A stretch of 12,690 bases of DNA from Gemmatimonadota bacterium (lineage in GTDB: Bacteria; Gemmatimonadota; Gemmatimonadetes; Gemmatimonadales; GWC2-71-9). The notes below the pieces were generated by a model that was not told where the DNA came from, did not search any database, and was given only the letters and a program-made list of their open reading frames with translations. The position numbers and the translations under genes are program-made. Shown piece by piece: positions 7,498 to 12,690 of this stretch (within the stretch, counting starts at the first letter, position 1; each line of letters starts with the position of its first letter). Where the stretch lies: positions 1-12,690 of the forward strand of contig QHTP01000264.1 of NCBI GenBank assembly GCA_003220855.1, written 5' to 3'.

Positions 7498-8537
7498 TGC
7501 CGCGTGCCTCCGTCGTCACGATTTTCATCAGCCTGCTCGGCAGCACTCTCGCCGCCGCGCAACGCTGCCGCGGTTTCGCATCGCTGCAAACACGACCGAT
7601 TCAGCTGTTCGCGAGCGGCCTGTTCGGTCAAGACTCGCGATCGTTAGGGGCGGGCCTAGTCGTTGGCGGCGGCGGTGGGTTCGGGGAATTGAAGTTGGGA
7701 GGGATCGACGTCGACCCCTGGGGGAGCGCCTCGTCTTTCACCTTGGGCGGCGGTGCCGGGTACCAGGTCCCTCTCAACGGAGGCGGTACAGCCCAGCTGT
7801 GCCCGACTGCCGAGGTGCAGTTCGCGCGGGGCCCCAATGATATCAATGGGACCGGCATTGACTACCGGGAGACCGACGTGTCGGTCGGTGTGGCAGTCGG
7901 CGTCCTGGCAACCGGCCCGGCCCGCAAGGTCGAGGTCGTGCCCACGGGGTCCATCACGTTCACCAACGCCAGCAGCAATTTCACGGGTGCAGCGGCCCCC
8001 TTGTCGGGTTCACAGATGTTCGGCGTTGTCGGGCTTGGGGTGGGCTTTGTGTTCGGACAAGAGGTAAGCGTCACGCCCTCGGTCTCCCATGGCTTTGGAG
8101 TGAGCGGAACGTCGACGACCCTTGGTATCCGGGTTGCGTTTGCCTTCGGTGGTGCCCGTACGCCGGCCATGGGCAGCAGTCGTGGCACATCCTGCGCGGG
8201 GCTCGCAAGCACCGACTCCGCCGTCTATGACACGACGCAGGTCACGGAGCGCGCCACGCTTCGGAGCGCATCCGAGCCGTGGTATCCGCCGATTCAGCGG
8301 GACCTCGCGATTGAGGGTCGGGTCATCGTGGACCTGGTTGTGGGATCTGACGGCGCGCCTGATCAGAGCTCGGTGCGGATCGTTCGGAACGTCGATCCAG
8401 CCATTGATCATGAGGCCGTGCGCTGGATTGGGAGTGCGTCCTACTGGCCTGCCTGTCGTGATGGTCGGCCGGTTCGCGCGCGCGTTGCCCAGCCCGTTGA
8501 CTTCTGCGCCTTCGGGTGTCGGCGCGGCAAGTCCTGA
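7497..8537 (+). CDS. Outer-membrane beta-barrel fused to a TonB C-terminal domain
   Basis: A 346-residue protein with three parts. Residues 1-22 are a clean signal peptide (MPRASVVTIFISLLGSTLAAAQ). Residues about 23-218 are Gly-rich alternating strands typical of a small 8-stranded outer-membrane barrel, ending in GIRVAFAF, which looks like the terminal beta-signal recognised by the BAM machinery. After a linker, residues about 256-337 match the TonB C-terminal fold: WYPPIQRDLAIEGRVIVDLVVGSDG, then VRIVRNVDPAIDHEAVRW, YWPACRDGRPVRARV and QPVDF. TonB C-terminal domains normally hang from an inner-membrane helix and bind TonB boxes of outer-membrane receptors; here there is no such helix. The domain would sit in the periplasm attached to the barrel. 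The GTG start is the only one that keeps the signal peptide intact. Function is unknown. Confidence 0.85.
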   Translation: MPRASVVTIFISLLGSTLAAAQRCRGFASLQTRPIQLFASGLFGQDSRSLGAGLVVGGGGGFGELKLGGIDVDPWGSASSFTLGGGAGYQVPLNGGGTAQLCPTAEVQFARGPNDINGTGIDYRETDVSVGVAVGVLATGPARKVEVVPTGSITFTNASSNFTGAAAPLSGSQMFGVVGLGVGFVFGQEVSVTPSVSHGFGVSGTSTTLGIRVAFAFGGARTPAMGSSRGTSCAGLASTDSAVYDTTQVTERATLRSASEPWYPPIQRDLAIEGRVIVDLVVGSDGAPDQSSVRIVRNVDPAIDHEAVRWIGSASYWPACRDGRPVRARVAQPVDFCAFGCRRGKS

Positions 8538-8562
8538 AATCGAACCGCCGACACGCGCTGCT
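8538..8562 (-). repeat. Partial copy of the neighbouring tRNA-Phe, anticodon arm missing
   Basis: Bases 8538-8557 match 9097-9116 of the tRNA-Phe gene at 19 of 20 positions (only 8546 C versus 9105 T differs), and 8558-8562 continue with CTGCT as in 9130-9134. The copy equals the variable loop and most of the T arm joined to the edge of the D arm, with 13 bases of anticodon arm absent. Orientation is the same as the tRNA. It begins right after the stop of the barrel-TonB gene, lies outside any gene, and with the tRNA brackets the doxX gene. Confidence 0.6.
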
Positions 8563-8621
8563 GGCAGGACCGCACGGTCACGCCGGCTTTCCGAGCGGAT
8601 GGAGGTACCGAACACCCGACC

Positions 8622-9038
8622 TCAGAGTCCGAGATAGCGGTCCAGCCCAAGACGACCGGCGCCGGTGAAGACGAGGGCGAGCGAGAGCGCAAGCAGCAAG
8701 AACTCGAGCTCCCATCCGGCCGCCTGCGGCTCGGACGTGAAGCGAGCCTTCCCGATTCGCACGGTCGCGAGCGCGACCACCATATCGATCGCCAGTCCCA
8801 GTGCAAGGAGGCGCGTCGCGACGCCCAGGATCAGCAGCGCCGCCCCGACCGTCTCCAGCAGCGCGACCAGCCACGCGGAGAACAGCGGGGCGGGTACGCG
8901 GATCTGCCTGAGGAACCCCGCAAACGCAGCCGGATCCTTCAGCTTGCCCCGACCATGGGCGAAGAATGTGATCCCGAGCGCCAGCCGCAGGATCAGCTCG
9001 CCGACGCCAGCGTACGGTGCGAAGAAGCCATCGAGCAT
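8622..9038 (-). CDS. DoxX-family membrane protein
   Basis: A 138-residue integral membrane protein of the DoxX/DoxD-like family, whose members are small four-helix proteins linked in some bacteria to redox or stress membrane complexes; the role here is not known. Helices lie at about 11-28, 50-72, 76-94 and 110-127. Family traits are the early stretch GELILRLALGITFFAHGRGKL and the C-terminal GAGRLGLDRYLG. The ATG at 9038 is preceded by GGAGG at five bases, which fixes the start although the frame is open further upstream into the tRNA. The gene lies 45 bp downstream of tRNA-Phe on the same strand and converges with the barrel-TonB gene. Confidence 0.92.
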   Translation of the reverse strand: MLDGFFAPYAGVGELILRLALGITFFAHGRGKLKDPAAFAGFLRQIRVPAPLFSAWLVALLETVGAALLILGVATRLLALGLAIDMVVALATVRIGKARFTSEPQAAGWELEFLLLALSLALVFTGAGRLGLDRYLGL

Positions 9039-9083
9039 GCGTGCCTCCCTCCTCCACGGGGCCACGGAGTCGCTCAACCGCAG

Positions 9084-9156
<73 letters not shown>

Positions 9157-9231
9157 GGAAAGCACCAAACCTCATCAGCAACAACACGTTCCGCAAGCGG
9201 AGCGTCACCAAACCATTGACCGCCCCAACTC

Positions 9232-9254
9232 ACAGTGGGACAAGACAGTGGGAC
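9232..9254 (+). repeat. Short tandem direct repeat
   Basis: ACAGTGGGAC occurs twice, at 9232-9241 and 9245-9254, separated by AAG, giving a 13-base period. A related CTGGGACAG occurs near 9529. Closely spaced repeats of this sort occur at the ends of some insertion sequences, but no other part of one is present. Confidence 0.5.
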
Positions 9255-9420
9255 TCACGGCTTCCGCTGCTCCCGCTCGGCAACTTCATTCCAGGAAAGC
9301 GGCGGTCGAGCCGGAACGTCCGGTGTGTTGAGCTGCGGCGTGGCTGCTGCTCAGTCCCCCTTCCTGATGTCGGTGCGTGCCGGAGCGGTGTCACAGCGAC
9401 CCCCAGAACCCCGCGAGGTA

Positions 9421-9506
9421 ACGCAGCATGTTCGAATCGGGCCGACGGCCTGTATGCTCCCGACTTCCGGTTGGGGCTCGTGCCGCGCATGCTGCGTGGA
9501 CGCAGC
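9421..9506 (+). other. Two mutually exclusive hairpins in the RCC1 gene leader region
   Basis: ACGCAGCATG (9421-9430) is perfectly complementary to CATGCTGCGT (9488-9497). The right arm can instead fold on the adjacent 3' sequence as GCTGCG-TGGA-CGCAGC (9491-9506). The two structures share the middle segment and cannot form together. Either may be chance. Confidence 0.3.
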
Positions 9507-9613
9507 AGCGGCGTAGCGTGTCGCGCACTGGGACAGAGGCATTATGCGGGGTTGTGACTCTTCGTGCGGGCATCGATGTTGCGGCGCAACCGCATCACCG
9601 AGAATCGACGTGC

Positions 9614-9646
9614 CAGCCCCGCGCGGGGTTGCTAGCCCGGCAGGGC
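9614..9646 (+). other. Tandem GC-rich hairpins just before the RCC1 gene
   Basis: A 12-base perfect palindrome CCCCGCGCGGGG (9617-9628) extends to a 7-bp stem with one G-T pair (9614-9631). It is followed at once by GCCC-GGCA-GGGC (9635-9646). No T tract follows. They end about 26 bases before the AAGGAGG ribosome site, so could act on the leader of the next gene. Confidence 0.4.
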
Positions 9647-9671
9647 AAGCGTTCACCCGACCCTTGAGTGG

Positions 9672-9678
9672 AAGGAGG
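9672..9678 (+). promoter_or_regulatory. Strong ribosome binding site with no ordinary start codon at the right spacing
   Basis: AAGGAGG is the best Shine-Dalgarno sequence in the window. The codon five bases after it, ATC (9684-9686), is in frame with the RCC1 lipoprotein. The first ordinary start in that frame is GTG at 9723, which has its own weaker GAGGG (9713-9717) at five bases. Confidence 0.45.
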
Positions 9679-9722
9679 GTCGTATCCACTTCCGGATCAC
9701 CGGCTGGGCGACGAGGGTCGTC

Positions 9723-11789
9723 GTGGGAATAGCGAGCGCCGCCCCACCCTTCTTGTCCGGCGCGTGCAGCAATCCTACGGAGGCGCCGCCGCCGCGGCTC
9801 GTCTTCATCACCCAGCCCACGGCGACGATCGCCGGCACCCCGATCTCGCCCGCCGTGCAAGTGATGGTCCAGACTGCTTCCGGCACGCCGCTTACGAGCG
9901 CCGCTGACCCGATCAGCATCGCGCTCGGTACGAATCCGACGAGTGCCACGATGCGCGGGACGACGACGGCGAGTCCGATCAATGGCGTCGCGACATTTGC
10001 GGGGCTAGCCATCGAGACTGCGGGGGTGGGCTACACGCTCACCGCTTCGGCTCCCTCGCTGACAGGTGCCAGCAGCGCCGCGTTCGACGTCTCCGCCGGG
10101 GCGCCGTCCCAGCTGTGGTTCCGGACGCAGCCCGCGAACATTCGTGCGGGTAGTCTCTTCACACCGCCCGTCGAAGTCGCAATCGCGGACGTGTTTCACA
10201 ACACCGTCGCAAGTGCAAGCGGTCTGATCACCGTCGCGCTCGCGGGCGGTCCCACGAACCCGGCACTCCTCGGGACTCGCACCCTCGCCACGGAAGGAGG
10301 GGTCGCGCGCTTCGGGGATCTCTCGATCCAGACGGCGGCCACAGGATACACGATCGTCGCATCGACCGCACCCTATCCGGCCGTCTCAAGCGCGCCATTT
10401 TCGGTCGCGGCGGCAGCGCCTGCCCGCATCACCTTCACCGTTCAGCCCGCGGATGTGCAAGGGAACATCGTGATGCCCCGCGTGGAGGTCACGGTCCGGG
10501 ACGCGTTCGGGAACGCTCAGCCGGACACGGTCACAGTGGCGATCGGGGTCAACCCGTGGAGCGGACCGGGGACGCGGCCGGGAAAGTTGTCGGGGACTCT
10601 CACGCGCGCTCCGGCCAACGGCGTGGCGAGCTTTACGGACTTGAAGATCGACAAACCCGCCAGCGGGTACACGCTCCGGGCCACCGCCGGACCGGTGAGC
10701 AGCGAAAGCACCCCGTTTCACGTAGGGCTGACGTTCAGTGCCATCTCGGCCGGCGTCGTCCACACCTGCGGCTTGACGAGCGGCGGCGCGTATTGTTGGG
10801 GCGATAACTACAACGGCAGGCTCGGCGCAGGCACCGGCATCTTCGCGGCCGACTCGGTGCCCACACTCGTGAGCGGCGGGCTCATCCTGTCGGCGATCAC
10901 TGTGGGGGCCAACCAGTCCTGCGGCGTGACGACGGACCACGTCGCGTACTGCTGGGGGGCAAATGATAACGGCGAGCTCGGGACCAACACCACGACGCCG
11001 AGCCCCACGCCCACGCCCGTCAGGGGCAACCTCAGCTTCATGTCGATCAGCGCTGGATGGTCGGACACCTGCGGCGTGACGACGCAGAACGCGGTGTACT
11101 GTTGGGGTGCCCGAATGGCGACCGGGGACACGACGCGAATCACCGCCCCTGTGCTGGTCGCGGGAGCGGGCACGACGCTCCGCTTCGCCTCCGTCAGCGC
11201 GGGCGAGCAGTTCGCCTGCGGCCTCACGGTGGATGAGGTGGTGTACTGTTGGGGCCGAAACGACTTCGGACAGCTCGGCAACGGTGCGACCCTCGACAGC
11301 GCAGGGCCGGTGGCCGTCGCGGGGTCCGAGTCGGGGCTTCGCTTCACCGGCGTGTCGGCCGGCACTGATGCGGCCTGCGCCCTCACGCCGGCCGCTGCCG
11401 TCTACTGCTGGGGAGCCAACTACGACGGCCAACTCGGGAACGGCGCACCGAGCTCGTACTCGTCGACACCGGTGCTCGTCACCGGTGGTCTCCCCTTCGC
11501 CGCCGTCAGCGTCGGAGCCGGTGCCGCGTGCGGTGTCACCACCGACCACACTCCGTACTGTTGGGGGTTCAATTGGTCCGGTCGCTTGGGGAACGGCACC
11601 GAGACGAACAGCGCGGCGCCGGTGGCGGTGAGCGGAGGGCTCGCCTTCATGTCCATCACCCTAGGATTTCACGGCTGCGGCATCACCTCCACCGGAGCGG
11701 CGTACTGTTGGTCGTCGAACGATTACGGCCAACTAGGCGACGGCACTCGGGTCCTTATGCGTCTGGCGCCCGTGCCGGTGATCCAATGA
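9723..11789 (+). CDS. Lipoprotein with three Ig-like domains and a seven-bladed RCC1 propeller
   Basis: A 688-residue exported protein, probably lipid-anchored at Cys15 (FLSGAC). Three Ig-like (Big-type) domains start at about 24, 130 and 234, each opening with a strand like RLVFITQP, QLWFRTQP or RITFTVQP and carrying NGVASFTDLKI-like and GYTLRATA-like strands. Residues about 336-688 are seven RCC1 repeats of 49-53 residues. Each has F/L-x-S-I/V-S-A-G, then CG(V/L)T, then YCWG-x-N and G-x-LG. Two Cys per blade, 9-10 residues apart, make seven likely disulfides, which fits an oxidising location outside the cytoplasm. RCC1 propellers usually bind partners; no enzyme motif is seen. The start is uncertain: GTG at 9723 gives a signal peptide without a charged N-terminus, while an ATC at 9684 would supply HFRITGWATR ahead of it. 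The stop overlaps the next start as ATGA. Confidence 0.88.
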   Translation: MGIASAAPPFLSGACSNPTEAPPPRLVFITQPTATIAGTPISPAVQVMVQTASGTPLTSAADPISIALGTNPTSATMRGTTTASPINGVATFAGLAIETAGVGYTLTASAPSLTGASSAAFDVSAGAPSQLWFRTQPANIRAGSLFTPPVEVAIADVFHNTVASASGLITVALAGGPTNPALLGTRTLATEGGVARFGDLSIQTAATGYTIVASTAPYPAVSSAPFSVAAAAPARITFTVQPADVQGNIVMPRVEVTVRDAFGNAQPDTVTVAIGVNPWSGPGTRPGKLSGTLTRAPANGVASFTDLKIDKPASGYTLRATAGPVSSESTPFHVGLTFSAISAGVVHTCGLTSGGAYCWGDNYNGRLGAGTGIFAADSVPTLVSGGLILSAITVGANQSCGVTTDHVAYCWGANDNGELGTNTTTPSPTPTPVRGNLSFMSISAGWSDTCGVTTQNAVYCWGARMATGDTTRITAPVLVAGAGTTLRFASVSAGEQFACGLTVDEVVYCWGRNDFGQLGNGATLDSAGPVAVAGSESGLRFTGVSAGTDAACALTPAAAVYCWGANYDGQLGNGAPSSYSSTPVLVTGGLPFAAVSVGAGAACGVTTDHTPYCWGFNWSGRLGNGTETNSAAPVAVSGGLAFMSITLGFHGCGITSTGAAYCWSSNDYGQLGDGTRVLMRLAPVPVIQ

Positions 11790-12690
11790 AGCTGGCCCGG
11801 TGGCTCGCGTCCGTGGTGCTCGCGCTGTCGTGTCATGGGGAAGCGACTGCTCCCGCTCCTACCGGGGCGCGCCTCGTGATCGTGGAGGGGGATCAGCAGC
11901 AGGCGAACGTCTGTGCAGCCGTCACCGTGGCCCCCGCCGTCCGCGCCGACAGCGCGGGCACGGCCCTGGTGGGTGTTCGGGTGAGCTTCACGGTGACGTC
12001 GGGAGGGGGGACGGTGACCGGGGATTCGGCGGTGACGAATGCCGCGGGCGTCGCAACCGTTGGTGGTTGGATGCTCGGTGCTGATGCGGGGGCGAACACG
12101 TTGACGGCGCGGAGCCCGGCCGTGGCGACGACCGTCACCTTCGCCGCAATGGGGCACCCCGAGCCCGTACTCCACAACGTCATCAGCTACACAACGGAGG
12201 CCCCCGGACTACCGGCCGTCGCGGTGGTTCGGCCCGACGGCACGTGTCGGCGGCGGCTCACGACGGATGACTTCGCTTACGCCGGGCCGGCGATCTCCCC
12301 CGATGGGCGGCGGATTGCCGTGGGGCGGTACCGGAATGGGTGGGATGGCATCTGGCTCATGAACGCTGACGGGACCGGCCTCACTCAGCTCGTGCGGCGT
12401 TCGAACCTCGACGGTGATCCCGCGTGGTCACCAGACGGGGCGACAATCGCGTTCGAGAGCCAGAACTCCACGCCCTACGGCCCGGTCGACCGCATCTTCC
12501 TCGTCAAGGTGGACGGTACCGGCCTACGGCAGCTAACGCTCGACACACCCAACTACTCCTTCGACGGCGGACCCTCGTGGTCCCCCGATGGCACGCGCAT
12601 TGTCTTCTCCCGGACCGGGTCGCTGTACGTGATTAACGCGGATGGCACGGGTCTGACCGACCTGGCGCGGGGTGGCGAGTATCCGTCCTG
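11786..12690 (+). CDS. Lipoprotein with a Big_1-like domain and PD40/TolB-type propeller repeats (runs off the window)
   Basis: The 301 visible codons begin with a lipoprotein signal MKLARWLASVVLALSC, lipidated at Cys16. A Big_1/invasin-like Ig domain spans about 30-122 (GVRVSFTVTSGGGTV, AGVATVGGWMLG, NTLTARS). From about 145 a TolB-like beta-propeller follows, with PD40 repeats AISPDGRRIAVG (169-180), AWSPDGATIAFES (214-225) and SWSPDGTRIVFSR (264-276), interleaved with the outer strands IWLMNADGTGLTQL, IFLVKVDGTGLRQL and LYVINADGTGLTDL. Three repeats are visible and more would be expected past the edge. It overlaps the RCC1 gene by four bases (ATGA), so the two are likely translated together. 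No ligand or enzyme activity can be inferred. Confidence 0.9.
   Translation, partial: MKLARWLASVVLALSCHGEATAPAPTGARLVIVEGDQQQANVCAAVTVAPAVRADSAGTALVGVRVSFTVTSGGGTVTGDSAVTNAAGVATVGGWMLGADAGANTLTARSPAVATTVTFAAMGHPEPVLHNVISYTTEAPGLPAVAVVRPDGTCRRRLTTDDFAYAGPAISPDGRRIAVGRYRNGWDGIWLMNADGTGLTQLVRRSNLDGDPAWSPDGATIAFESQNSTPYGPVDRIFLVKVDGTGLRQLTLDTPNYSFDGGPSWSPDGTRIVFSRTGSLYVINADGTGLTDLARGGEYPS

Larger units (their letters stand above)
9157..9683. other. About 530 bp without a convincing gene, with repeats and hairpins
   Basis: Several short open frames cross this stretch on both strands, but they overlap one another, lack ribosome sites and show no recognisable domain, so none is called. It should hold the tRNA-Phe promoter (minus strand) and the promoter and leader of the RCC1 lipoprotein gene (plus strand), though no good -35/-10 pair is seen. 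It contains a 13-base-period repeat, two alternative hairpins and a tandem hairpin pair, listed separately. It may be a decayed insertion next to the tRNA, but no transposase or integrase remnant is visible. Confidence 0.5.

Noticed and set aside
5853..7631. 592-codon open frame on the minus strand
   Set aside because: It is antisense to the TPR gene and would span the 7431-7449 hairpin and the start of the barrel-TonB gene; its composition is that of a shadow frame.
8568..8579. Hairpin GACC-GCAC-GGTC between the convergent genes as a bidirectional terminator
   Set aside because: Only four base pairs and no T tract on either side.
9430..9446. GTTCGAATC resembling a tRNA T loop on the plus strand
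   Set aside because: The flanking bases do not form a T stem and no cloverleaf can be drawn around it.
9351..9860. 169-codon minus-strand frame and neighbouring short frames in the gene-free stretch
   Set aside because: No ribosome site or recognisable domain was seen, the frames overlap each other on both strands, and this one also runs into the RCC1 gene start.
10386..11549. 387-codon open frame on the minus strand
   Set aside because: It is antisense to the Ig/RCC1 gene, and its internal repetition only mirrors the RCC1 repeats.
10791..11713. Regular recurrence of a TACTGTTGGGG-like string every about 150 bases, resembling a repeat array
   Set aside because: The spacing is always a multiple of three and in frame; it encodes the YCWG core of the RCC1 blades and is not a CRISPR or DNA-level repeat.

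Overview
The window is GC-rich and densely coded. It most resembles a Gram-negative bacterium of the Gemmatimonadota type. The pointers are a SusC/RagA-type TonB-linked outer-membrane receptor with the regulatory-like N-terminal domain, an outer-membrane barrel fused to a TonB C-terminal domain, and lipoproteins built from Ig-like and beta-propeller repeats. This lineage call is an inference from gene style; there is no rRNA or other marker here to settle it.

Left part (1-5580), all on the minus strand. In order of transcription it runs: a secreted alpha/beta-hydrolase, a GT4 glycosyltransferase, a small exported Cys/His-containing protein of unknown function, an APC-superfamily permease (start codon overlapping the previous stop), and then, after about 100 bp, the first 406 codons of a SusC/RagA receptor that leaves the window at base 1. 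The first four are spaced 42 bp, 15 bp and -4 bp and are probably one transcription unit. A -35-like TTGACA about 170 bp upstream of the hydrolase is the best promoter candidate.

Middle part (5581-9156). A 299-bp divergent intergenic region precedes an exported TPR protein on the plus strand, which ends in front of a strong hairpin. Next is a plus-strand gene joining a signal peptide, a small beta-barrel and a TonB C-terminal domain. It has no Shine-Dalgarno sequence but has a -10-like element 8 bp before its GTG, so it may be leaderless. Convergent to it lie tRNA-Phe(GAA) and a DoxX-family membrane protein, both on the minus strand. A 25-base partial copy of that tRNA, lacking the anticodon arm, sits beyond the far end of doxX.

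Right part (9157-12690). About 530 bp without a convincing gene, holding a short tandem repeat and several hairpins, leads into two overlapping plus-strand lipoprotein genes. The first has three Ig-like domains and seven cysteine-paired RCC1 blades. The second has a Big_1-like domain and PD40/TolB-type propeller repeats and runs off the right edge. Both look like surface or periplasmic propellers on Ig-like stalks.

No CRISPR array, complete mobile element or rRNA was seen. The most unusual items are the barrel-TonB fusion, the tRNA-Phe fragment flanking doxX, and the coupled RCC1/PD40 lipoprotein pair.
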